Source: Gelatoporia subvermispora B (Eukaryota; Basidiomycota; Agaricomycetes; Polyporales; Gelatoporiaceae). Taken from it: a stretch of DNA of 64,000 nucleotides. The notes under the pieces are model-generated. The model ran no database searches, had not been told where the DNA came from, and saw only the letters and a list, made by a program, of their open reading frames with translations. The stretch is taken from the NCBI GenBank assembly GCA_000320605.2, contig KB445799.1, forward strand, positions 791,234-855,233, in the 5' to 3' direction. The translations under genes were made by a program, and so were the position numbers. Of this stretch, positions 26,803 through 37,617 are shown one piece after another (the stretch's first letter is position 1; the number at the start of each line of letters is the position of its first letter).

Positions 26803-29230
26803 GCGTCGTGATGGGCGCCGTCGTCGCTGCCGCCTCACGCTCCGTCTGCCCCCCCCCCCACTCATGCCTGTTTGCCGCTCCGGTTCATGACTCGTCTGCT
26901 GTTCTCCCTAGACTGGGCTGTCCCCGCGTCGCCGCACGCTTCACCATGTAATCGTCCTTCCTGTCCGCGCGCGGGCGCAGCCTCAAAAAAGCCAGAAAAA
27001 GTATAGATATCGTACATAATGTTGTTCTCCCGATTTGTTCATACGTAATTGTACTGTGCTTGCCCTACTCTCTGGTTCGTCGGTGCCGGTCCTCTCCTGT
27101 CTTGTTCTCACTCGCACCGCATGTTTTACTTAGTATAATTGTTGGTCATTAGTTTCTACTACGCTCTACACCCCGCTTTATCCCCCGTAAAAAGCTGCGC
27201 CGCTGCCTAACCGCTGTGTGCGCATGCCCACCCCGACTCGACTCGGCTCGTATGCTTCCCCCGGTTTCCCCCCCTACTACGTTACCGTCACGTACTCTGT
27301 ACTCCCCCGAGTGTCTGCGCGTGGTCGCAGACGTGTTCGTTCGCAGTCGCTGCTGCTCTTGAGAGCACCCAAAATAGACGATTTGTCCATTTACCATGCG
27401 TGTGTGGGCGTGCTGGCATCTCTATCCTATCCGAGAATTTGAAAGCGAGTGAGTATCTTTGGCACGGCGCGGGGAACGTGTGTTGGAGCGCGGGTGCGGG
27501 ACATCTGTGCCCAGCCCCGCAGTCAGAGACTCCATAGTCCCGCGCGGCGGCGACCCAGAGGTATGGCGCGTTGACTGACGCACCACCATGCGCCCGCTTA
27601 TCCCGCGCCCAGGCCGATTCGTGACGTGCGGGAGGCGTTGCCTGCGCGGAAGGTGTGCATAAGAGCCCTGAGGCGGGGGTACATAGTAGCACAGGGGCTG
27701 TGAGCCGCGACGGAGGCCGATGCAGTGTGCGGGCGCGGTGCGTCATGATGCGTGTCGTGCGCGCGGGGTTGGCTGAGATCGGGCGCCCTGGACGGACCGG
27801 AGAGTCGGCGGCACAGGAGCAGGGGCGTACGCAGGTGGAGGCCGGTGCGAATTGTGATGGTATGACGCACGGCGGAGTTAGCGGGACGCCTTGTGAACGT
27901 GGTAGGGCGGAGGCATATCACACAATAGCGGGAGAGCGCGTCTAGTGATGGACTGTCAGCCCCAGACAGTGAGCGCGCGGCCAGGCGGTGCTGGCGTGTC
28001 GGTAGACGGGTTTCAGAGTAGACTGTGAAGGCCATGGATTTGTACTATGGAGATGTGAGATGTGAGATGTGCAGCGCTGTGCCCGGCGAGCGCTCCTGCA
28101 GGAGCATGGTGGCGCGGTCGTATGGATGGCGGAAGACGTGGCGGACGGGCACAGCGCTCCTGCAGGAGCATGGTGGCGCGGTCGTATGGATGGCGGAAGA
28201 CGTGGCGGAGCCCAAGCGCACACTTTCGTGCGTTCGGTGGCCATTGCCACGGGGATGCCTAGGGGAATGTGAGTAGATCGAGATTCGGCGTGGACAGAGC
28301 CTTCAATTGCGTTTCGCACTGTCGAATCCTAAGAGGCAGTTGACTGGAGGTCGGAAAGCTGTAGACGAGATTCGGCAGAGAACCGGAGTGTTGTAAGAGA
28401 GCCAAAGATACCAGAGCAGACACGCATGTCGCAGCTCATCATCTGAACATTGTTGAGCCTAAGATACCGTGTACACCCATAAAAGAATTCCGAGACACGG
28501 CAGAGTTACATGGGAGGCGTACGAGCAGCAATCGAGATCGAATCCGGCTGCAACTTGCTGATGCAGAAAAGACACCGAGTCAGTGGGCACAAATGCATAG
28601 CATGGAGAGCAAGAATGTTTTGGATGGCGCGCGGGCACGGACAACAGCGGGTAGAAGGAGGATAGTGGGAGGAGGAAGAGAGCAAAAAAAATTGCAGCCG
28701 AGTGTCAAAAAGAGGCGCTGTCGTCTGTAGGCGCGCTCATTAGCGCGCCACAAACGCGTCGCCGGCGGTGACGCGTCCTCGTGAGCGGTGTGTATTCAGT
28801 CTATTCGCCGGTCCCGGAGCTATTTCGTTGTTCTATACAGACTCTGCTCCAACTTCGTTGAGGGGACTTGATCTGTGTTGCTTGCACCCCATCACACTCA
28901 GCAGGGGTCGCTGCTCTCTATCATGCAGTACCGCAGAACTTCCATCACCAGCGCTCCGGACTCCCATGCCTTAGAGAAGACAGTCTAAGCTGAGGATTGC
29001 GGAGATCTGGCCTTTGTGAGTAGCTCAGTGGGTAAGACCTGAGCCCGTGATCAAAGCGAACCGTACATGTGGTGCTGGCTCGGATGGAGACTTCAGTGCG
29101 GTGGCGGCACCAGCCGCGTTCAGACACGTCAGGTGCCAGCTCGTCAGTAAGGCCCTCGGTGTATTGCCCGAACCACACAGTCATCCCGAGGACTATCTTC
29201 AGGGTGAAGAGGTCACCGCATTATGGAGGG
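26803..29230. other. Gene-poor interval downstream of the Sfp1-like gene
   Basis: No gene is supported in 2.4 kb. The first few hundred bases, T-rich after the stop and with an aaaaaagccagaaaaag run near 26985, are likely the 3' UTR and terminator. The rest is GC-rich and stop-poor on both strands, giving spurious frames. It includes the near-perfect direct repeat at 28089-28209. Confidence 0.55.
28089..28209. repeat. Near-perfect 57-bp direct repeat, two copies
   Basis: The same 57 bases occur at 28089-28145 and 28153-28209, separated by 7 bp. Each copy begins agcgctcctgcaggagcatg, which contains the perfect 12-bp palindrome ctcctgcaggag. No mismatch was seen, so the duplication is recent or maintained. 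Confidence 0.85.
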
Positions 29231-29407
29231 CATAAATAGGACCCAGGAAATCCAGGAAATGCACTCCTACCCTCATCATCTTCCGAAATCTTAAGCATAC
29301 TTGAATCCCTACTCGCACTGGTACGTACCCGCGCCAGTGACTCATGATCTCTGACGAGTTGCTGATCGATGCGCCTTTACTATTGGGCTCACGCAGGTCA
29401 ATTTCTC
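29231..29407 (+). promoter_or_regulatory. TATA-like core promoter of the DUF302 gene
   Basis: c-ataaatagg (about 29231-29240) lies roughly 170 bp before the chosen ATG at 29408. The spacing leaves room for a 5' UTR, possibly with an intron. Confidence 0.4.
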
Positions 29408-30005
29408 ATGGATAAGCGCACGATTCAGTTCACTGCACAGCGCGTCATATACGACACGTCTGCGCCGGTCTCAACTGTGTGCGCCCGACTGGATGAGGAG
29501 CTCCACCGCAGCGAGGATGGGACCTCAGTCATCAACGTCATGAATTCTTCGAAGAGTCGAGAGGAACTTGAATCGGGCATCCAGGGTATCACCCGCGGTC
29601 ATGACTTCATGTCAGTCCTCTCTCTTCTTTGTGATCTTGCGCTTTGAGTTAACAGTATCCGGCATTGGGACCAGGTTCTTCGGCGCGATCAAGCATCATG
29701 ACTGGCTTAACGCCTGGACTGGTAACACCACGAACCCAGTTCCAGAGATTCATGTTTACACTCTGGGTAACCCGCTCATCGCGCAAACAATGCTCCGCCA
29801 CGAGCTTGCGACTGGTCTGCACGTTCCGCCCAGGATCTTGGTCCTGGAGAAGGAGGACCGCAGCGGTACGCTTGTTGTATATGACCTTCCATCATCGATC
29901 ATCTCGCCAGGATTATCTGGGAGAGTTAACGAGGAATTGAAGAAGGCAGCCGAGGGATTGGATGAGAAGCTCGAGAGGCTCGTGACAAAGGTGACGCGGA
30001 GCTGA
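29408..30005 (+). CDS. DUF302 domain protein
   Basis: Exons 29408-29610 and 29675-30005 total 534 nt, 177 residues, normal for stand-alone fungal DUF302 proteins. The pattern matches the family: VIYDTSAPVSTVCARLDEEL, then SREELESGI, HDFMFFGAIKHHDWL, and the C-terminal block NPLIAQTMLRHELATGLHVP followed by PPRILV and LVVYDLPSS. The long intron (29611-29674) is fixed by the join DFM|FFGAIKHHDW. The function is unknown; bacterial DUF302 folds are small alpha/beta domains without an established activity. An in-frame ATG at 29368 is less likely because it precedes the domain by an untypical leader. The coding sequence ends just before the DUF6533 duplication block. Confidence 0.82.
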
Positions 30006-30323
30006 AGTAGGGACACCCCAAGGAGCCTTGCGCTCCAAAGACATCTACATTCCTAGTGCATGTTATCCGATATAGACAGCGTTGTAAGCATTTCGTAAAT
30101 AGAAACGTCGCCAAACGATTGGCTGGTATTCTTGCTGAATATTATGCTGCTCTCTGATATGCTCTGGCCCGCCTCGAATTCCGAGCACATGTCACATTCC
30201 TCGCATTCTACCCGGTTAAGAGATCTCTCTCGACCTCCTAAGATTCCACAGAGAAACGTGAGCCTAAGTAAAGTCTCATGAACACAATGGATCACTGACA
30301 GGCTGCGGTTCACATCCAATTTG

Positions 30324-31686
30324 CTACGCGGACTCCGAAGTTGGCATCTCACCATCCGTGACTGAAGGCTGTAGATCAGGGGGGACCGTTTGCTGGGTCC
30401 GGCGCAGTGTAGACATGATGTAGGTCCCACGTTTCAGTGGCACCTCGCGGATATCCAGTATGAGGCGCGAGATGATGATTGAGGAGAGCCTGTAGTTGCG
30501 ATGGTATGAAGGTCATCCGCATTCGATACGCTTCGAAATACGTACGACATTATGAAATACGTTAAGGTCTTGAATGTCTGAGCAATATCATAGGAATCAG
30601 AGAGGCGTTGGATACCAGGATGCCGCGAATACCAACATTTGTCACGGACAGCACCATCTGTGTGCTGTTGATCGCGAATAGTAGACTGACGCGAGCGTAT
30701 GAACGGTGCTATACCTCTACCGTGCGAGATTAAACACTTACCCGAAGTAAAAACTGCCTGTATCGACTGATCAATATCTGGATCGAGAGTTGTAATAGGA
30801 CGCACCATCTCTTATAAGCAGCGTCCTCAAAAGTGAATCCGCTCGGGTGCGACAACTCGATAGTGTCGCGTACAACACAATGATGTCGCTCAATATAAGG
30901 GAAATGCGGGTCGCAATTTCACCTAGAGGTCAAGGAATGAGTCTCATATAATTATCCAAGGGTAGAGTATTACATCTGCAGAGGAATGTCAGCTTCAATA
31001 TAGCTAGGAAATAAAATACGAACGTGTCATCCAGAGCTACTGGCGGGTTCCAATCGTTGATGCATCCATCTTTGCCCAAAAAAGTCCACAAAATCCGGCT
31101 AGTACAAGAGTACTGTCCGGGTCAAACTAGCATCGTATTCAGGATAAGATGTATATGATCACAGCACTCACTATAGTAGTCCCAATCGGAACTAGACCGA
31201 GCGCAAGGACCAACAACATCAGTCGATTACCACGACGGCTGAAGATAGACACGCGTAGTGCAGAGAAACCTTCGCATTGAAGATCTCAGCATGTTTGTTC
31301 AAGCCGTGCAGGTGAAAATACTGACTTGTCCAGGAAAGATAAAAGACGAGCTGAGATATAAACGGCTGAATTTGAATCAGTATGCACCTATATTCGTGAA
31401 CAAATATGGTATTCCAATGAGCTGTCGCATATTTCTTGTGCAGCATGAGATACCCACAGCTAAGCATCTTATCAGAGATCAATGTAAATACAGAGGTTAT
31501 GAAGGTCGCTGACCTTGATAGAAGACCATTGCACGAAGTACTCTGCGACCCAGAAGGTGGCTTGGATGAGCATATTATAACGGTTGACAAAGAATATAAT
31601 GGTTGCAAAGTTCGTCTTCCGCTTGGAGGCCCAAATCTGGTCAACCTCAGCACCGAAGGTAATCAAGTAGTCGTATATGATTATCA
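30324..31686 (-). CDS. DUF6533 multi-pass membrane protein, copy A (5' end unresolved)
   Basis: Read from the right, the exon 31686-31514 holds the N-terminal DUF6533 core: IIYDYLITFGAEVDQIWASK and ATIIFFVNRYN. Later exons give PFISQLVFYLSWT, joined across an intron to FSALRVSIFSRRGNRLM, then LLVLALGLVPIGTTI, then IATRISLILSDIIVLYATLS. The last exon 30489-30324 gives RLSSIIISRLILDIREVPLK and a Ser/Thr-rich tail ending SESA-stop. Several hydrophobic segments indicate a seven-helix-like membrane protein, a basidiomycete-rich family of unknown function. The first coding exon, expected to encode a short leader, was not found with confidence; borders of the second and third exons are approximate. 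No in-frame stop was noted in the exons read. Confidence 0.75.
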
Positions 31687-31812
31687 CTAGCAATAGTCAA
31701 CGTCAGTTACCCGACCATCAATTCACAAAGGGTGTTGTATGACATACAGTTTGCACTCAGTTGACAGTAATCAGTTGTCGGGCTGTGAAATATGTACGTT
31801 GAGTAATAAGCC

Positions 31813-33010
31813 TTGATAGAACAAATGATACCAAATGGTAAGAGGAACGCACTTTTGAGCAAGTTCAGCGGACAGCAGCTCAAAGGATGTCAAAGGGGCC
31901 ATGCTGCGGGATGTTTTGGGGCATGTAAGGACAAGGATCGTGGAGCGACAGCCTTTTTATGTCGAATACGGTTCATACTGTACCATGTAGTAGTAGATGG
32001 AACATCTCCTCCGAGTTTGGACTTAACATCGAGGATGGCCTCGCGTGGAAGGTCTGATACTTGAAGATATACATCGCTAAGCAGAGGATGTTAACACGAT
32101 GGACTTGATTCCATCGCGATGAGCGCATGTAGTCACGAACAACAATGGTGTATTGACATTCCAAATACGTCACGTTGATGCAACGCGCACCTCTCAAGGA
32201 CCACTATCTCCAAAACGGATCTCGCAAGCTTGCAGCACTAAGAACATGTATCCTGTGCATCCAGCTATCGGGACCGCGGTGGCTCATTGGAGATGGCGTC
32301 GCTAGTGCGAGCCACACTCCACCGAGCAGATGGACGATCTCCATGACTACCGCGCTCAGCACCAACCATGACATGCATAACAGCTTTTACAAATCAGGCA
32401 TCTTGTCTGATACCGCATCTTTCGCTGCGACTTCAATCGCCGCATCTAGAGTAGAATGCAGCTGCATTGCTTTTGCAAGATGTCGTACCACCGCGGCGAG
32501 GTATCACGATCATTCCTGAAACCTGATTCTGTGGAATCTGGTCATTTCTTTACTCAACTCCTCTACTTACTCATGCACGTCCCCGGGCTGAGGAAGCGAT
32601 GCCAACTGAGCTGCGAGCAGGCATTTCCTAGCTGCGGAAGCCCAGAGCTCTTCCAAGCTGGTCATAGTAACCGAGTTTATTAGTACGCAGGAAAAGAGGC
32701 GCTTGAACGCATATGCCATCCAGAAATCGTACGCAGAGGTCTATAAGGAAATGTGGTCCAGCAAGAGTAAGAGGTACGCATACACAGTATCGCCGCTCCG
32801 AGACGCTGACTCAATATGTACTGTGTACACAAGCATCCTCCCCATCATCTCTGCCAGTCTGGACCGCGGAGTGTGAGTCGATATATCAAGCAAGAATAGT
32901 CATGTTATCAGAGTGAGAGAAAGAAAGCGGAGCAGTCCAGGAGGTATGATGGACGTACAGACAGGGAAGCAGTGCGCAAAATACTCCAATGTCCACGTGG
33001 GCGTTCACTG
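31813..33010 (-). other. Conserved coding-like segments of unknown identity, duplication copy A
   Basis: On the minus strand, segments shared with the copy at 59.0-60.3 kb read like exons. One near 32050-31940 contains LPREAILDVKSKLGGDVP; one near 32400-32210 contains a hydrophobic LVLSAVVMEIVHLLGGVWLA helix; one near 32740-32590 contains AYAFKRLFSCVLINSVTMT. A second membrane-protein gene or a relic is possible. I could not join these segments into one frame and do not name them. Confidence 0.35.
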
Positions 33011-33035
33011 TTCAGGGAGCAAATATGCAGGAGTC

Positions 33036-33637
33036 TTTATGAGATACCGGGGCCTCGCGTCTCATAACTGCCTAGTAGCTGCACAGAACCTAGCGGCACG
33101 GCCTTTACAACTTGTAGCTTGGGAGTGTAGAACGCCGCTATCCCGGTTTCTTGACACCACCGTTTGGAAAGCGAGTATCTCTTCCGAGTTCTGAGGACAG
33201 CTGTTGATAATGACCATGTCGGCTCTCCGGCCCGGAGAAGTCGAACTCGTCTCTGCCCCCGGGCCCCGCCGTTCTGCTGGCGTCAGGTCCTGGTGCAAAA
33301 CGAAGAGCCTCGGATGTGTATCGCAGACTCGAGCATCAGTCACCGACACCTCTCTCAGACTTTTTCGACCAACGTACTTCAGAAATGATGCTACTCTATG
33401 TTTGCGACTCCAACAACAACGTGCCAACAAACATTCGCCGGCGTCGACCGCTCACGCACAGGTGCATTACTACTGCTTTGGGCTGAGTATTTGTTAGATC
33501 AAATTGTCTGTGAAATCCTAATATGGTCAGTCGCATGCTTTTTGTCATAGCTGTAACAGTGAGATGCCTTGGCATGTTCAGCGCCTAGCGATTGGAACCA
33601 CGACCAGTCTTGCGCTTTCTCTCATCGACCGGCACCT
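33036..33637. other. Intergenic spacer left of the NLR gene
   Basis: No gene seen; presumably the NLR promoter. No TATA box was recognised. Confidence 0.55.
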
Positions 33638-36576
33638 ATGAGTCTAAAATCGAGATTGCATCTGGGGCGGAAGAGGACTTCTCCGGTTGAAGGCCCTGTT
33701 CAGAGCGACAATGCGACGAACTCGGAGGTATCGATTCCGCAACAATTGTTCCTACATGCACTGACATTGCTACACCTGGACGCATGACTATCCCTATCAA
33801 GGCACACTCTGACAGGTTCGGCGACGAGCTCGATACCGTCATCGCGAACATCCTAGAACTACTGGACGTTACCGACGATTTACTATCTGGAGTATCAGTA
33901 CCAGGACTGAAAGAAGCTCTGACGATCGTCAAGTCGCTGTTAGACAGAGTTCAAGTGAGTTGTCCAAGTAAGCATGGTATCGAGTGCTCATGTGAACCAA
34001 GAAAACAAGAGAAAATCTTGAGGAGAAAGATGACGTGTGCGAAAGCATTCAAGCGCTCCTGAAACTCCTACGCTCCAGCATAGAAGCCATTTGCTCTGCA
34101 GAGCAGTCCACATCTGAGACTGAAGATCAGGATACCATGAAAAACACACTTAATTCGCAACTTCTGCAGAGTCAAATCGGTGATTTCGTACAGTGAGTCG
34201 GTGGTTTGAAGTCTATGATGTGCGCCTAACAACTTTGAAGGGCGCTCAACAAAGTCTTGAAGTTGTCGCGTAAACTCGATCATAGCAACTTCCTGTCCGC
34301 AGCCTGGCATGCGAAGACAGATGCGAGCGTTCTTGAGCGTATGCATAAAAAGATCGACGAAGCGCGGGACCAATTCATCGTCAGTCATTTGACCTGGTTC
34401 CGTGCATCGCAAGCCTGAGAAATCCATCTGGTGTAGGTCCGAGGAGAGCTCAACAAAGCCCGCCTCTTGTCAGAACAGTTGAACGAGGCTCAAAAAACCA
34501 GGCAAGATGCGGAGAGACATCATATAGAAAATCGCTTGCGCGAATTGCAGCGATTGGAAGAAGAAAAGCGTGAGAAAGGTTTGTTTCCACCGCCCGAGCT
34601 ATAGGCACAGTCTGACGTTGTCTGCAGAGAATAAAATTTTGTCTGGTCTCACTCCAGCTCCGGCATCACATCGATCGGACAATACCTCAGAAAAGGCGCG
34701 ACTTGAGCCAGGAACGCGCATAATCATCTTGAATGACCTTGTGACCTGGGCCACACAAACTGATATAGAACACCGCGTCTTCGTACTTCACGGGGGGGCC
34801 GGGATGGGAAAGTCATCCATAGCACACCAGTTGACCCGACAGTTAGCCGAAGATTATATTGTGGCGTCATTCTTTTTCAATCGCGGCAACAGTGATTGTA
34901 ATGATGCACACCGGCTTTTCCCCACCTTGGCGCACCAGCTTGCCTCATGCAACGAGAACTTACGTGCATACATAGTTGAAGCCGTGGAGACCTATCTATC
35001 CAAAGGCTCCTCCCAGGTTCTGTCCTATCAGGCACATGATCTACTCGAATCCCCATTGAAACAATTCCTTCCTTCTCCTTCGCTGATATTCTTTGCGATT
35101 GACGGCATCGACGAGTGTACCAATTCTCCCACATACACCGTTCCCGACGTGCTGCGACTCCTTTGCGACCTAGCTCATCAGATCCCGACCATCCGTATCC
35201 TCATCGCTACTCGTCCAGAAGGCTACATTATGGACAGCCTGCGCTTTGACGATGAGGACGAACGAGGATGCACCGTCCAGTTTTGCGATTTGCAGCAACA
35301 ACCCAATGTCGATGCGGATATTCGCTTCTTCATCGATGCAGAACTAAAGCGCTGTGCGGCAGGCAGGAAACTACCTCTTCTGCTAGCGCGGCCTGACGCC
35401 GCGGATACTCTGACGCGTCTATCTGACGGTCTTTTCGTCTACGCAAGTACGGTGACTCGGGCCCTCACACAAGACAGATATTATGCCGTCGAGCTCTTCG
35501 ACAAGTTGCTCGTGTCACACGAGTCTTTGGGTGGAACCGGGATATACGCCCGCCTAGACGCGCTTTATAACCACATTTTGGACAATGCCTTCTCGGAGAT
35601 CCGGACGGACGCCACCCGAGTGGTCCATACACAACATGTGCTCGCTTGGCTTGCACTAGTGCAACAAAATTTCACCGTTGCTAATCTTCAGGCTGTCGGG
35701 ATCCCAGAGCATGCCACTTCATATGTTATCGATCGCCTCCGGTCCGTTCTCGAGGTTGAAGACGAGATCACTCCAACCACAGTTCTGAAGGCCAGTCATG
35801 CCAGTTTCCCTCAGTACTTGGTCGATGCCACCCGCTGCCACAATTCTACGTTCGCTGTGGTGCCGAGCTTCGGACATGCACTGATTGCATGCTCTTTGTT
35901 GAACCTTTTATCACGCGATGAACCGGTGTCCTGGGCTGGAAACAAGGCCGAACAACTCGTTAGGGGGGCAGCTACTTACGTGCAGTGGCCTCCTACCTCC
36001 GATTATCTATCGAGCAACGAGCAATCAAATCACTCCGAAAACTTTGAGGAGCACGAAGGCATTTGGCCTGAACAACCTTCATTCGATTTATGGGCGTATG
36101 CAAACAGATCATGGATCGATCACATCACTCCAGCAAGGCTCAGTGAGCCTCTGAATGAAGCTTTGGCTCTATTCTGCAAAACTCGCCTCAGAGATTGGAT
36201 TGTTTGTGTTAGGCCGTGGGGCCACCCATACGCGGAATATAGTGCGGTTGATGTCATAGAGAGGGTCCGTGATTGGTACGAGGTGAGTCGGTTGTCTGAC
36301 TTTCTCCAAAACATCGCCGTTTTAAGTCGACATAAGCGTCAGGAAGGCCGCGATGAAAACATCCTGACATTCATCAATAACATCGTCATCGCTAGAAGAC
36401 AGGAATTGGCCAATGAGAAGAAACGGCGTTTCAGGAGATATTTGCAGAGTCTTTGGAATCCTGCTCCTCGTACTAGTACATCCAAACGGCCTTACACGTT
36501 TCGTATACCCCATTGGAAGAAGCATCCGAGAGGTGAAGCCAAGCTGAAGCCATTGCCCACGATACTAGAGGAGTAG
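33638..36576 (+). CDS. NACHT-domain NLR (STAND NTPase) with helical N-terminus
   Basis: Exons 33638-33727, 33802-33954, 34002-34192, 34241-34379, 34437-34578 and 34628-36576 total 2664 nt, 887 residues. STAND NTPases are signal-sensing switches; fungal ones often act in non-self recognition and cell death. The first 235 residues are helical: an SVPGLKEALTIVKSLLDRVQ segment like the N-terminal four-helix domains of basidiomycete NLRs, then a charged coiled coil. The NACHT core shows the P-loop GGAGMGKSS near residue 293, the Walker B-like LIFFAIDGIDEC near 391, and ILIATRPEG (sensor 1). After the NACHT and its helical extension no WD40, ankyrin or TPR units are visible; the protein ends in a basic tail. 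The first exon join is the least certain. An optional in-frame intron could remove about 18 residues near 36280. Confidence 0.88.
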
Positions 36577-37617
36577 GTGTGTGGGTTTGGAGGGGGCGTC
36601 TGTACCGGAGTCTTCGAAGCACGTTGCCCCGATATCATCATATCCGAGGGAGAGCTGGCACTGTTGGCAGAGGGGATCTCAAATCGGCAAGAGAAACCAT
36701 AGGAGTGGGAGAATAGCCTTGTCCCGCTCAATCACAAACTCGAATAAGACTGGTTCTCGCGTGTTCAGCTGAGACTTCGCGAGGCCGGTCGCGAACCTAA
36801 GTTCGGCTTGGGCGGAGTGAGACGTCGTCGTGTGTCTGTACTGTTCACTAGTATTCGAATGAACACATCGCTTGTATAGCCCTTCCACTCGTAGTCGGAA
36901 AGCGCCGGTCCTAAATACTTGCGCGGTAACTCCAGAGCTTGGGCCTTGTATTCTGAGACCAGCTCTAGGCTCGATAGACTCGCTCAAGCTTCAGGCTCAG
37001 GGTATAGACTGTCGGCTGGAAGATAGCCCCTTCCCAAAGTGATGTCTATGGCTCGTCTTGCGACAATAAATACGCCCTTGGGAGCTTCGTTCAGACTCAA
37101 AATGAAGCTTTCACCTGACTGTCGCTGCGCGATGCAGCTTTCCGTGAAAGTCCGTGTATCACTATCATTGGGCTGCTAGTGGATCAGCTTTCGCAATTCA
37201 CGGTAGGTTTAGAACAATCCCACGAAGTGATGAATCTTCCCTGCATCAGAATGAGGTGCATGTTGCCTGTCGTCTTAGAGCGCCTCCAAGGTGGAGTCTC
37301 GCTCAGGATTCACACAGGGGCAGGCGCCAGCCTCCCGCGATAAGCTCGGACGCCCGTTGTATTTCTGGTGCTTGTTCTTGTGACTTTGTCGGATTTTCGA
37401 CGGGCTGTCATGATGACAGACTATCTGCCCACCCATGATGCGTCCCCCTACACAGATACGCTCGTTGTGCTCGACACACCTCAAGACTCACTGCCCCGAG
37501 ACTCGGCTCCTGCGCTCCGCCGGCGCACAGTAGACCTTCCCAGTCCCAGCTGCCCTTAATCGGTAGACTGGTGAAGAGGCAAGCAGGTCCCAGGAGACGC
37601 CGGAAATCGAACGCAAG
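36577..37617. other. Intergenic region between NLR and EamA transporter
   Basis: About 1 kb with no supported gene. Open stretches on the minus strand around 36680-36990 lack motifs. Probably the 3' UTR of the NLR gene and the promoter of the transporter. Confidence 0.55.

Larger units (their letters stand above)
30168..33035. repeat. Segmental duplication, copy A (partner at 57384-60365)
   Basis: About 2.9 kb matches 57384-60365 in the same orientation at an offset near 27.2 kb. Long stretches agree with few differences, for example the aagggaaatgcgggtcgcaa region (about 30898 against 58097). Others have drifted or carry small indels. It carries a minus-strand DUF6533 gene and, to its right, further conserved but unidentified coding-like segments. 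No terminal inverted repeats or target-site duplications were recognised, so it looks like a gene-block duplication rather than a transposon. Confidence 0.8.

Noticed and set aside
29014..29095. tRNA-like tagctcagtgggtaaga motif
   Set aside because: It resembles a D-arm, but no matching acceptor stem, anticodon loop or T-arm (GGTTCGANTCC type) could be folded around it.
30168..33035. Transposon explanation for the duplicated blocks
   Set aside because: No terminal inverted repeats, LTRs, target-site duplications or transposase/reverse-transcriptase motifs were found. The content is a spliced DUF6533 gene.
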